Source: Ophiura sarsii (Eukaryota > Echinodermata > Ophiuroidea > Amphilepidida > Ophiuridae). From it: a stretch of DNA of 64,000 nt. Made by a program: the position numbers and the translations under genes. The stretch is from NCBI GenBank assembly GCA_035610835.1, contig CM069452.1, positions 33,139,150 to 33,203,149 on the forward strand, in the 5' to 3' direction. The notes beneath the pieces were generated by a model, which made no database searches, was not told where the DNA came from, and saw only the letters and a list, made by a program, of their open reading frames with translations. Shown here piece by piece: positions 45,750-57,503 of this stretch (its first letter is position 1; every line of letters starts with the position of its first letter).

Positions 45750-46127
45750 ATGGCGGCCGTTACAATCTACCAGATTTTACTCCTGTGCGGATGTATGCTT
45801 ATAGCTTTTGGCTTCCAGACGAACGATATTCTGTATAATGATGGAGACGATGCAATTCTGGATAAATATTTGAAATATTTGGAAGGTAAACAGCCGGATA
45901 AATCGGATTATTACTACGAAGAGCCGAGTGATGTTGCAGATGAGGACGAGGACAGTAATTACGATAGCGCATCTGAGTTTGGAGAAGGTTTTCTTCCCAG
46001 TGTCAGTGCATATGAATCGGAACAACCTGAAGGCGATTATAATGAGGATGAGGAAGGAGAAGATGTGGCACCGGAAAAGGACGGTTTTGATGTTGAGTTC
46101 AGGATGCCAAACGTGCGTCCTGAAAAT
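45750..46127 (+). CDS. PAM: Peptidylglycine alpha-hydroxylating monooxygenase (PHM/PAM), exon 1
   Basis: First of five exons assembled from splice signals and phase; together they give 238 residues plus a split codon. The enzyme hydroxylates the alpha-carbon of C-terminal glycine in neuropeptide precursors, using copper, ascorbate and oxygen, in secretory granules. This exon encodes a signal peptide (MAAVTIYQILLLCGCMLIAF), an acidic linker with clustered Tyr (SDYYYEEPSD, DEDEDSNYDS, EGDYNEDEEGED) and the domain start VEFRMPNVRPEN, which matches DIRMPGV.P of vertebrate PAM. The exon ends in phase 0 at GTAAGT. The ATG has a good context (atcATGG). No cysteine occurs after the signal peptide, so the partner of the family's first PHM disulfide (rat C47) appears absent. 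Whether a PAL domain is fused cannot be seen, because the gene leaves the window. Confidence 0.92.
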
Positions 46128-46512
46128 GTAAGTCAAAACTTCGGTATAGGTAGGATATCTAAATCAAGATATGAAACAGATGGGATATTATGTAAGAGTT
46201 TATTTATAAAAATTGGATAAAATAAATCGGATGGTGTTTAAATAGTTGTTTTCCTGGCGTATATGAAATGATGACAATTTCGTTGTAAAATCCTTTGAAA
46301 AAAGATCCATAAGAAATTGCTGCTCTAAAATAAAAGTGTCCAAATAACATTTGACATGAAGCAGCTATTGGAGTGGTAAAACCACTTTTGGAAATCAACT
46401 CTTCCTATAATAAGCCATATAGCATGGTATTCACACCACCAGACCAATGCCTTGACCAGACAATGCCCAGAGTTATGGCTCTTGGAATGGGTAGGGGTAG
46501 GGGGCTTGGATC

Positions 46513-46604
46513 ACTCTCTTAGATTGAACATTTTCAATCTTTTAAGATCTTTCCCTCAGCACAATCTTTAAGATTGGCTTTTCAATCTTTTGATTTAAGA
46601 GAGC
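46513..46604. mobile_element. Short MITE with ACTCTCTTA ends, copy 1
   Basis: cactctcttagattgaac and gatttaagagagcag form inverted ends, with aagattg/caatctt repeats inside. A longer relative lies at 60157-60353. Confidence 0.6.
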
Positions 46605-47429
46605 AGTTACGGCGTTTCCACCAATACCCGGGGACCAGTGATAAACATATGCACAAAGGCTTATTTTACATAATTTGATTTTAAACTCAGGGAATGGGAT
46701 GCGTCGACACACCCACCACATTTAGACTCAAATATCTAAATCATCCTCTTATTAAACAAGGTCTTGCCTTTTAATGTATTATATTATTTAACTATTTGTG
46801 TGTTGACCTATTCGTCAATTAACAATTTGCTAAAAAACCCACTTCAAATGGTTTGTGAATTTCTGGCCAAACACAATTTTAGAATATTAGGGAAGTGTAA
46901 CAGTATAACCATGGTAGCATACTGGAATATATTGTATCAATGGCATTGGGGTGAAGTTGTTTGATGTTATCCTATGGATAGTATATTGTATAAATCTGTG
47001 ATAAATAAGCCTACTGATCAAAACTTCAAATCTTCTAGAGATCACTGAAAATTTAACATTTGATTTTTTTAAAAATTCAAATGAATTTAGTTGCGGTCTA
47101 ATTAAATCTACGAAACCCGGGTACGAAACACTTTTTGTATACAAAATGTTTTTAGTGCTCCTTCTTCATACTAATGGAACATTATAATTTAAAAGCGGAA
47201 TGCAAATTGCTTTATCCACAAAAAATAGCCTGTGTAATGAATATGAGGGGGCCTGACGTTTCGATCCTAAATATCAGATTCTTTATCGGAGGTAAAATGA
47301 CAGAATTAATGCAACATTAGGGAACGATGGGCATGCAATGGAAAATGATAGGGAATAATCATAGTCTAAGTAATAACGTTCTATATATTAAGAAGAATAT
47401 GCCCAGACCCGTATAAGCAGGATTTTTTT

Positions 47430-47529
47430 AGGGGGGGCGTATTTTTTTGAAAAGGTACATTGGTACCCAAAAAATCGTAAAAGGTTGCCCCCATCAATTT
47501 TTTTTAGTCATCTAAGACAATTTTGAGAG

Positions 47530-47565
<36 letters not shown>

Positions 47566-47740
47566 GGACATGTTTTAGTCCAAAAAAACCGCTTTACACA
47601 ATGGGAAATGGGGCGTTTTTCGGAAAATTGGGGTGGGTGGGGGGCGTAACAAAAAAAGTACATTGGTACCCAAAAAAGGTACATTGGTACCCAAAAAAGG
47701 TACATTGGTACCCAAAAAAGGTACATTGGTACAAAAAAAA
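47430..47740. repeat. Poly-G run and GGTACATTGG tandem repeats
   Basis: 47531-47563 is 33 G. 47655-47735 has four to five tandem units of ggtacattggtacccaaaa. Related text occurs at 6160-6330 and, inverted, at 50590-50660, all ending near tacgggcctg, so this is a dispersed repeat. Confidence 0.85.
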
Positions 47741-50700
47741 GGACTTTTTCAGTTACGGGCCTGAATAGGCATATTTGAATTCAATAATCCACATTAGATC
47801 AAACCTGCAAGGAAAGAAATTTGCATTTTCGATACTTGAATATATACAATTATCATGATTATTATATCTTTTCAAACCGGCAATCCGACAATCCTTATTG
47901 ACCGTGGCTGCTGCTATGCAGTCCACCATTTCCTAAACAGAACCTTTTCTCTGACATTTGAGGGTACCTTAAACTTTGGCATAGCCTGGAGCAAGTCACT
48001 TAAAGTATTTATTGGGATCGAACAGTCCCGGGTCTAGAACAACAAATTTGAACCACACAATTTACTTAACATTAGACATTGAAGTCAGTTGTCTGTGGTG
48101 AAATGCCCTGAGGACAAGACGAGAATAGAATTTCGATAGTACAACCTACTACAGGGCATCAACTTTAACAACTAAGAACATTTACCGGGACTTCGAGACC
48201 AAATACAATGTACTGGGGTGTACAAGGAAAGGAACGCGAGTAATAAAAATACAATTAACGACTAAATTTAAATCATACTTTTATTTTGTTATATAGTCGT
48301 TACCTGATAAATAGTGCATTTTGTAACTGGTATAGCGCAGCAGTTAAGAAGCAGTGATTAACATTCTTAGTCTTCTTAAAAGACGCTCACGACGGTATTA
48401 TCACGATTATAGATGTCTACCTGCAGGCGCTTGTGATTCATATTTTATACAAACCATTTTAGTTGATACAAGATATGTATAAAATGATTGAAGATGGTCA
48501 TGGAGAATGGAATTTTATTAATTTGTAGAAAGAAGTCTGTTGTATAAAGTCGTCTGCTCTAAAACGCTGTCAAGTGGAAATGTATCTATTTTGTCACGAT
48601 TTTGTTATTGAAAAATTTACGTTTTTTGAATATCAAAAAGCATATAAATACATATGTGGTACAGTATTGTAACTATCGACCGAATTGCTGAATTTATATG
48701 TGTTATATTGGGGAGTTCTTTATTCAATATTGTGTAAGGAATGGATTCGTAAGATAAAAAATGATTCTCTCCACAATAGAGGTAATCTCCCGATATTTTC
48801 TCCATAAGGCCACGAAAAACCAAGGTAGGGTCGGTCGGTCGGTGTTTGTTTTTTATTGGGGTAGAATATGTCGGGACATTTTGGTGAATTTTCAAAAGCT
48901 TTCGAAATGTTCCCAATATTTGAATTTTCAAAAGCTTTTAAAATGTTCCCAACAAAAATCAAATTAATTTTTTTTTTTAAACACCAAATGTTGGTCCCAT
49001 AGAACAGTTTTTGCGTCGCCTAACAACGATGTCCCTTTATTCATTAATACTAAAATGGTAGGCTATAACAATTTTAGTCTGGAGCCGATACACATTTGCA
49101 AAATTCTCAAATACCTTAAGTGCCGTAATTTTAAGAAAAGGGCAATTGTGATGATATTTTCGCGTCCATGAAATGTTCACAATTTCGCAAGGATTCGCGA
49201 TAGCCTAAATAACACTTGTAATCCTTTGTTTCCTCCATGAGACATTATTAAACGTAATGGATTAATTCATGAGATATCCTGCTGCACTAATTTGAATTCT
49301 TCATTAATCGTAAAAATGTAATGTCGCGAGAAAAAAAATCATTCTCCATTAGGTGAATCTGATGGCATTCGCTTGGCGCGTGCAGTTAAAACGTTCCGCA
49401 TCCATCTTGCCTATTTAATGCATCCTCACTTCACCTTATTTTCCCTGAAGATGAGGTTCATCGGCGTGCTCATCCCACGCATTCTGTTGTTGATTTTCAT
49501 TTCTAAAGGTCATTTATATATTTTCCAGCGAATACATTTCTCTATATATCTAGCGCTTTTAGACTGGACGATGAGTCAGCTAGTAGTATAGTACTCTCCA
49601 GCGATTCATGGTGATTTATATGTCACGAAAATGATATTGCAATTAAGCCAAATTGAATAAATTCAATGTTTGGAATTACGTGACATTATCATGTCTATGG
49701 ATGGATGAGCGAATATAGGGCTATATATCTATATTTCTCTCCATAGACCATGGGGAACCCCTGTTCTACATGTTTTATAAGGGACCAACCAACCCATATG
49801 TTTCATATATGAGATTTTGTTCAAGTGTTCGAAATCTTTTGAAAAATCATGAAAATTCCGGAACGTTATATGTATTGAAAAAAATTCATAAAAATGTTGT
49901 TACCAAAAAAACACCTAACCGACTGACCCTACTGTAGAAGTCCATCCGCCCGGCCAACAGGCTTTTTGTCGTCGGTTTATTTAAAAATTAATATCGAATT
50001 CGAACTTCAGTTAACATGGTTGTCAACCAAATTAAGGTGATGTGGATACGTCTCATTTTGATAACAAACCAGTAATGCACGTATAACCAAACTCCGCATG
50101 ATATCCCCATGAGCCACCTGTCTTTTAATAAAATTACAAATTTTGATATGCTTAAATTGAGATGATATTATTAATAATAGCTGGGTGTGAGACTGCAGGC
50201 GCAATAGGGTTCTTTAAAAATAGGTCGTAGCCCCGTTGGATTCTTATTAAGTAACAATTATTTTCAGCCACGCTCTATTTAAGAATCCTACCTTGAATAT
50301 TTTATAAAGAACACGGACGTCATTTGTGCTCGAGAATGCGTACAGTTTGACAATTATCCGAATTTAATGGATGACAAAGCACTATAGATGTGCATTGCCT
50401 TAATCAAAGGCACTTAGTGAACATCATTAATCTATGCAATTATGAGGCCCGACTGTATACTATTAAGATATATCGATAAAGCTATCCCATATTTGGGACA
50501 GAATATCAACATAAAAAAAACACATTTTTGTCAGCTTTTATTTCTGAATCTATTTTTTTTTAAATTTCTGATTCCACCCTTTTACGATTTTTGGGTACCA
50601 ATGTACCTTTTCCATACAGAACCCCCCCCCCCCCCCCCCTCCCTTACGGGCCTGGGCCTATACATACGTCAGAAACACCTGATTTGTATTTTCTAGGGGA

Positions 50701-50869
50701 CCACATTAGTCAGTTCTTTAACACAATTCCTTTTAAAAAATATAGTGTAGGTACGTCTTTTCTTTTGTCATTGCCTCGCTCTTAATAATTTCGGGCGTAT
50801 TTTGCCTCGATATGTTTCATGAACATGATAAAGGCTTATATTTACACTAAGAACAATACGCATCTTTTA

Positions 50870-51060
50870 CACTTTCCACGCGGCAGTTGTCTGCAGACGG
50901 CAGTTCAAGAGAATTCATATAATGTTTCAAAAATGTGAGAAATGCATTACAGTAAATACAAATATGTCTAGTATTGGTTCAGTAATTCTTGAAACCATTA
51001 AAAGTTGGGATAGGAAATCTGTTTTGAATATGGTAAAGAGAATAGCCGCGTGGAAAGTAT
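50870..51060. mobile_element. piggyBac-like MITE, copy 3 (inverted)
   Basis: CACTTTCCACGCGGC and GCCGCGTGGAAAGT bound 191 bp; the tgtctgcagacg palindrome is near the left end, so it is inverted relative to the other copies. Flanks ttta / tata are degenerate versions of TTAA. Confidence 0.8.
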
Positions 51061-52036
51061 ACAGTGGATCACTATACAAAATGGCCGCAAAATAAATTTG
51101 GGTTTAAACGTATTATATTTGAATTATGCCACTTTGGGAGTAATACAAATGTCTTCAAAAGGGTTAACCCAGACACAAAATAAATGCCATTTAAAAGTGA
51201 ATTTTGTTTCACTTAATTTGTAACATGACCAACTAATAAGAAATTATAACATTTCCCAACTGTTTATGGATTGATTTTGATACAAACTGGACGAAAAGCG
51301 CAGCACCGCTTCCTTTGTAATGAAAAGGACTTCTCTACACACGCCTATTAGTAGCTGTCGAAATGGATACTTTACGGTCAAACATACTGCAGGTTGAAAT
51401 CGTGAAACCGTGCATCTTTTCATTTTCGTGATAAACGGGGAAATAGTTTATAGTCTTGAAAGTTAAATTAGCCCCATACAATCGCGCCAGTTTATATCAC
51501 GCAATTAAACACAATATATATATTGTCACTCTCAAATATTAAAGAACTTAAATAACACCAAAGATGACACCTTGACATTTTGCATAAATCAGTCTCGGCT
51601 GAAATTGTTTGATTAATAATATTAATAATAGTTAACCTTACCGCGAGCGTTGTGAAATTGACAACCTACTTCACGGTTTTTAATTAAAAGCTAGCGAAAA
51701 GATTTTTTTCATTCAATATACCTCCACTTTCTTAATCATCATTCGATTTTTTTTTTCTCTTCTCTTTTGCAATAAAGACCAACGTTCTCTAAGTAAACTG
51801 AAGTGACTTCATTTTGATCCTTCTTCACTGTTGAATTTATTTAGGGTCCTTTATTATTTAGGGATACTCGGTTGCTCCACTCAATTTACAGACAAGTTTT
51901 GCAACATCTACACTGTACGCAATAAAATGTTTCGTCAGTTACTAAGTAAGTCAGGAAATTCCAGATCCAATTTTATGTAAAATAATATAACTTAAAAGTA
52001 CCTAATATATCTACACTTTGTGTTACTTATTTTCAG

Positions 52037-52094
52037 GATGATACGTATTTCTGTCACGTTATGGCAATGCCCAAGGAATTACCAGTTTACATCG
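52037..52094 (+). CDS. PAM: PHM/PAM exon 2
   Basis: 58 bp between TTTTCAG and GTAAGT, encoding DDTYFCHVMAMPKELPVYI plus one base (phase 1). DTYFC is the conserved start of the PHM catalytic core, its Cys (residue 132) equivalent to rat C81. Joining exon 1 in phase 0 gives RPEN-DDTYFC, as in the family. Confidence 0.92.
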
Positions 52095-52639
52095 GTAAGT
52101 GTTAGGTTCACTTTATCGAGCATCCATTACAAACATGTCTCGAACACGACGTGCTTTGCTGTACAATGCATTATTGATACATCGTGGGTTAGCTTCAAAC
52201 CATCGAAGCGCAGCCCTTTTATGGCAAAAGCATGTATCTTATAATATGTACTTTCCTAATGATATACTTCCTTTTAACATGGATTGTGTTGACTTGGTTC
52301 AATAACCCTCACTTAGGAAAAGGTTGCAACTTGTAAAGACAATAAAAGTAATATACTGCCTTTTACCACTACTTGATTTATGGAGAAAAAAGCTAACTTT
52401 GATCATGTTAAAAGGAAGTATACTGTTAGAAAACTACATAAGATACATTCTTTTGCCATAAAAGGGCTGATTATCTGGCGCGTGGCTTGAGCCTTGAAGA
52501 TATGATATGTCACATAGGTTGATAACACAACCCCGATACATTAATGTGTTCTCCCCCCCCCCCAAAAAGGCTTAAATGCTCGGCAATAATCAGATCGTGT
52601 GGTCGTGTGTGCAGTATCAGGTACCCGCTCATAAACACT

Positions 52640-53800
52640 GCACAAAAAGAAAGTATCCTCTTTTTTCGAGGCACCCTGTGTTTAATTCTAAGGACCCTAA
52701 ATAATTCAACAAGTGGGAACGAAGAGGCATCTCCTCCGGCGCATTTTGACATCTCATTTGTGACAATAGCACCAATATTGAGGAAGCAGTGGCCATTTGA
52801 ATAAAAGATGATGCAGTTTCCATTGTTGCACTTAACCCTACATACCCAAGAAAAGAGCGTTAAACAAAACAGTAAATCTAAAGTGTACTATAGCTCTTCT
52901 TTCTCTCAACATGCTCCATGAAATGCCAATGATAATCCGAACATCTCACATGTCAATCCAACACCTGTATCTACTGGTGTGAGACTCATCCTTTACAATG
53001 AACAGTATCATCCATGATGTTTGTAAGCCAACACCTGTCTCTCCATTTCCGTGCAACCTTCCTTGTAACTTCAAATCGGCGAGCAACTTCAGTTACAGAA
53101 ACTCCAGAAGTTTTTCATGGAGAGAGAGAAGTGGTACACTTAAGATTTACTGATTTGTTTACGCTCTTTTCATGGGTATAGGGTTAAGCGCAACAATGAA
53201 AACTGCATCATTTTTTATTCAAATGCACTTAACTCTATACCCATAAACAAGAGCTTAAACAAAACAGTAAATCTAAAGTGTACCACTTCTTTCTCTCCAT
53301 GAAAAGTTTCTGGAGTTTCTGTAACTGAAGTTGCTCGGCGATTTGGAGTTATAAATAAGGAAGGTTGCATGGAAATGGAGAGACAGGTGTTGGCTTACAA
53401 ACATCATAAATGATACTGGTCATTTAATTATAAAGGACGAGTCTCACACCAGCAAATACACTGTTGGAAACAATTGACGATGTGAGATGTTCAAATTATG
53501 ATTGGAGAGAAAGAAGAGGTAAACATTTAGATTCCTGCTGTTTTGTCTACGCTCTCTTCATAGGTATAGGTTAAGTACAACAATGGAAACTGCATCATTT
53601 TGTATTCAAATGGCCACTGCTTCATCAATATTGGTGCTATTGTGACAAATGAGGTGTCAAAATACGCGGGATGAAATGCCTTTTCTTTCCCATTTGTTGA
53701 AATTCTTAAGCATCCTACGAATTAAAAACAGGGCGCCTCGAAAAGAGTGGATACTGTCTTTTTGTGCAGTGATTATTTGATTAATACGCGCAGCTGTATT
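52640..53800. mobile_element. 1.15-kb palindrome built from the 5' end of a Tc1-like element
   Basis: Two arms centred near 53217 are inverted copies of each other with scattered differences: tttgtgcagtg and gcaccctg / gggcgcctcg outside, the HTH-coding stretch in the middle. A terminal block (ttgaataaaagatgatgcag to gagcg) occurs near 52793, 53220 (inverted) and 53640 (inverted), so several termini are stacked. The left arm, minus strand, encodes a helix-turn-helix of transposase type. Confidence 0.75.
52989..53111 (-). pseudogene. Tc1-like transposase HTH fragment
   Basis: The minus-strand frame reads SGVSVTEVARRFEVTRKVAR then KWRDRCWLTNIMDD and stops after HCKG. The G-S-TEVARRF-V-R-V--W pattern is the N-terminal helix-turn-helix of Tc1/mariner-type transposases. 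The mirror copy at about 53310-53410 has frame changes. No catalytic domain is present. Confidence 0.65.
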
Positions 53801-53904
53801 ATGTGACAAAAGTAGCAGCAACATAGCAGGATCCATTTCGGTGGTATGACGTCTTTGCTTAAAAGCCGTACGATACCTACGTGCAAGAACAGCCTGTATG
53901 AATC

Positions 53905-54300
53905 TTAGGCCTAAAAAAAAGGTTTGATTGGCGTAACCCGACCGAACCTAAATACATCGCCGACCCTGAATATTTTTTATTATTTTGAGGGGAAAAAAAA
54001 AAGATATATATATATTTATAAAAATTGAACAAAGTATTAAAGTTTTTGACTGTGTGCTTTCATTTTCGGCTATTTTAAGTCCCCATCGAAATGATATATT
54101 GTTGAACACAACGATACATGTTTAAAGAAAAAGGATTTTGTGCCGTCTCTTCATTTGTGTGTACTGCTGTCTTTTAAGTGTTCCAAAAGTAGGTGATTTA
54201 AAATTTAAAAAATTAAAAAAAATTAAAAAAAATCCCGACCGACCTACCCTATTTGTTTTGGTCATGTTACGCCAATCAAACCTCTTTTTTTTAGGCCTTA
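53905..54300. mobile_element. MITE with TTAGGCCTAAAAAAAAGG ends
   Basis: Inverted ends of about 33 bp including GGTTTGATTGGCGTAAC / GTTACGCCAATCAAACC (a 2-bp indel separates the arms). The inner text gaccgacctaccct links it to fragments at 30295, 48822 and 49910. Confidence 0.85.
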
Positions 54301-54690
54301 CGACTTCCAAAACTAGAAATCGTCTGAAAATTGTTTTTATGAAACTGACCCACTTCTATGTTGCTTTAGGGTAGTATTGTAACCATGACAAAGTCTGTTA
54401 ATGATTATAATCATACAAGATGAGTTAATTATGCAATTACTTTCACAGTTAGCTCTAATTACCCATTATTAACATAATCAGTGGCCTTGTTTTGTAACGT
54501 AAAATATGTTCTTCGTATGATTATCAGTATAACTTATGATCATATCTATTTATAAGCAAATCGTATATTGCAAATTTCTCCACGCAGAAATGTTGATTGT
54601 CAAAACTTGGAAGAATAAGACAACCACACATTTTTTTTCTATTTACTATGCTTTAGTGTTAACACAATTTCACATTGTTATTGTTTTCAG

Positions 54691-54778
54691 TTGGATACGA
54701 GCCCCACGCAGAGTCTCACACAGCTCACCATGTACTGCTGTATGGATGTAAACTGCCAGGAGATTTTGATCCAGTATG
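54691..54778 (+). CDS. PAM: PHM/PAM exon 3 (CuH histidine pair)
   Basis: 88 bp between TTTTCAG and GTATGT, entering in phase 1 and leaving in phase 2. It encodes VGYEPHAESHTAHHVLLYGC and KLPGDFDPV. TAHHVLLYGC carries the two adjacent copper H ligands (residues 158-159, equivalent to rat H107-H108) and Cys165 (rat C114). Confidence 0.95.
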
Positions 54779-57396
54779 GTATGTATGTCTTTCTCTCTTA
54801 CTTTTATATAAGGTGGCTCTTTTGGTTGATTTAAAACATTTAGATTTCCCTTTCTTTTTTTGTTGTATATAAAGCGCAAATGTGAACAATAGCCCAAACA
54901 GACATAAACAAGGTTAATGACCAGAGTGATTAAAAATCAAACTGGTAACTCTCGAAAAAGAGCTCTGAAAAGCCAATCAATTGGTTCACTGCAACTCAGA
55001 AAATATGCATAAAACAAGAAACACAAATAGGCAGAGGCTAAAAATGCCAATGAAAGTGACAATAAAAATAAAATAACAGCCAAAACATAGAGAACAACAT
55101 CAAAATATAAATGAAAGAAAAAACATAATGTCTGGAGGTCTGATGGGCATCAAGAGAACCTTCACAACAAACTTGGGAACCAAATCTACCAGGAGCTGCC
55201 TTTTGTCACCTGTTGGGGCGTGGCCGTGTCACCAGCCCACAGCTGGCTAAGTGGCTACATGCTTTACAGGACAAATTACAGGACCTTTAACATCAAATAT
55301 GTTTTAGGGTTTAAGCCCTTGGTCTAAAGGTAATGGAACTAACTGAATGTTTAAACATTTTAATTAGTGGGCCTAATTAATTATGCAAATGGAAATTAGC
55401 CAACCGCAAACGTACGTTTGAAGCTCTCTAAGCGTACTGCCCATGTACTAAGTCACATCATCATAGCTCCACATAATTGAACAATAGAATATAGAAGACA
55501 AATGTGATATTGGTTAACATGGTTACATAAATATCTATTATACAGATAATATGAATATAATTTATGACCACATTTAAGGTCAGAATTGTCTACAACATTT
55601 AAAATGGTATAGCCACTTACAATGAAACTGAATGAGGATAGTTACACAATGTATTTAGATATATGCATAAATACTTTATAATGCAACTGAAATAATAGTC
55701 AAATAAAAAAGTTAAAACAAAAATGTAAAACATTTGATACGATATTAACTACAAAAATATATTACAAAATAACAGAAGCGTGGTAACAGAAATACCGAAT
55801 ATGCAATCACACATACAATCACACACACAATCACACAGATATGAATACACTTTATAGTGAACCCTATATTTTCAACAGATAAAGAATAAGAACAGTCCGT
55901 ATAGTGCTATCGCAAAAATATATAACAATTATGGACTTTTAGTTCCAGATGAACAGACAATACACAATGTATACACAATTTAATTGAATGATTCAAAATT
56001 CTAAGTTTACTTTTTAAAGATAATGAAGTTGCTTCCAAATTTAACGAATCAGCAGAAGGTAAACTAAGATTTGAATGTACGAGTGATCTACCTAACATTT
56101 TAAATAAGAAAAATAACACTGCTACAGTTCAAGAGATTTCTGCTGTTCTTTTAACAAAAAATACATCATCTTTGCTCGATCGTCTTTGCTCGATCGTCTT
56201 TGCTCGATCGTCTTTGCTCGATCGTCTTTGCTCGATCGTCTTTGCTCGATCGTCTTTGCTCGATCGTCTTTGCTCGATCGTCTTTGCTCGATCGTCTTTG
56301 CTCGATCGTCTTTGCTCGATCGTCTTTGCTCGATCGTCTTTGCTCGATCGTCTTTGCTCGATCGTCTTTGCTCGATCGTCTTTGCTCGATCGTCTTTGCT
56401 CGATCGTCTTTGCTCGATCGTCTTTGCTCGATCGTCTTTGCTCGATCGTCTTTGCTCGATCGTCTTTGCTCGATCGTCTTTGCTCGATCGTCTTTGCTCG
56501 ATCGTCTTTGCTCGATCGTCTTTGCTCGATCGTCTTTGCTCGATCGTCTTTGCTCGATCGTCTTTGCTCGATCGTCTTTGCTCGATCGTCTTTGCTCGAT
56601 CGTCTTTGCTCGATCGTCTTTGCTCGATCGTCTTTGCTCGATCGTCTTTGCTCGATCGTCTTTGCTCGATCGTCTTTGATAGATCGTCTTTGATAGATCG
56701 TCTTTGATAGATCGTCTTTGATAGATCGTCTTTGATAGATCGTCTTTGATAGATCGTCTTTGCTCGATCGTCTTTGATAGATCGTCTTTGCTCGATCGTC
56801 TTTGCTCGATCGTTCGTGGATTTTATTAAGTTTCGCTAGTCAAAGGTTCTGCTAGAATCATGATAGGCCAAGATATAGCTAATGTTTTCGGCCTCTTGAA
56901 ACTCTTAACAAAGACTTTTATACATACATTATATTAGTGCTCGTTCATCTGGTTTCAACGTAAACACAGTCTCTACGGTCTAATCGGGAATTCTTCGCCG
57001 CCAGTTCAGTCCGAGTCCATACTATTATGTTAAAAATGCATTGCAATACGCGTACAGTATAGAAGTATAATAACCCTAACCCCCGCGGCACCTTTTCCAA
57101 AGATTTTTTTCGCGGCCATATAGCGAGGGGGAAAAGTGCCCCACTCCCCCGGGGCTCGACGATCTACCGCTAGTCCACGGGGGGGGGGGGGGGGGGGGCA
57201 TACATGGCGGAGTATATTCCGCCCTGTATATACCCTGGGGCCATTATCTCATTATCTCATCAAAAAACTGCCGAGCCGGGTGACACAAGCACACCGCATC
57301 GTAGTAATTCGTAGTACTCAAGAGTGTTAGGGTTAAGGAACACAATTACAATACAATTATTTTTGAATTATGTCATTTTGTTTCTCCTCCCTATAG
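54779..57396 (+). other. PAM intron 3 (2.6 kb)
   Basis: GT-AG intron, phase 2. It contains the 14-bp minisatellite 56176-56814 and a 20-bp poly-G run (57179-57198). The rest is AT-rich without recognised exons. Confidence 0.85.
56176..56814 (+). repeat. 14-bp minisatellite TTTGCTCGATCGTC, about 45 units
   Basis: Near-perfect head-to-tail units. From about 56678 some units read TTTGATAGATCGTC. Since 14 is not a multiple of three and no frame hits a stop, all three plus frames are open with the same 14-residue period; these are not genes. Each main unit has the palindrome CGATCG. Confidence 0.98.
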
Positions 57397-57503
57397 GAAC
57401 TGCGGTGAGATGGCTGGGTCTGGTGCAAGACCTGTATGCATGGGAGAGCAGAAGATCCTGTACGCTTGGGCATTAGATGCACCTCCGCTAGAGCTACCTG
57501 AAG
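57397..57503 (+). CDS. PAM: PHM/PAM exon 4
   Basis: 107 bp between CCTATAG and GTATGAG, completing Trp175 and encoding NCGEMAGSGARPVCMG, EQKILYAWALDAPP and LELPE. NCGEM and ILYAWA.DAP are PHM signatures. Cys177 and Cys189 correspond to rat C126 and C131, partners of Cys132 and Cys165. It leaves in phase 1. Confidence 0.95.

Larger units (their letters stand above)
46128..52036 (+). other. PAM intron 1 (5.9 kb)
   Basis: GT-AG intron, phase 0. It contains a short CTCTTA-type MITE (46513-46604), a 33-bp poly-G run with GGTACATTGG repeats (47430-47740), fragments of the ggtagggtcggtcgg family (48822-48970 and about 49910), a poly-C run (50622-50639) and a piggyBac-like MITE (50870-51060). No exon was recognised in it. 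Confidence 0.85.
52095..54690 (+). other. PAM intron 2 (2.6 kb)
   Basis: GT-AG intron, phase 1. It holds the large Tc1-related palindrome (about 52640-53800) and the 53905-54300 MITE. Confidence 0.85.

Noticed and set aside
46128..46220. Continuation of PAM exon 1 to the stop at 46220
   Set aside because: GTAAGT at 46128 is a strong donor, and joining to 52037 restores the family sequence; the 30 residues beyond do not resemble PHM.
47523..47768. Glycine-rich or proline-rich protein over the poly-G run
   Set aside because: A translation of homopolymer and GGTACATTGG repeats; both strands are equally open.
56172..56707. Three overlapping 159-173-codon open frames of a 14-residue repeat
   Set aside because: They arise because a 14-bp stop-free unit repeats in all frames; they lie in an intron and have no domain.
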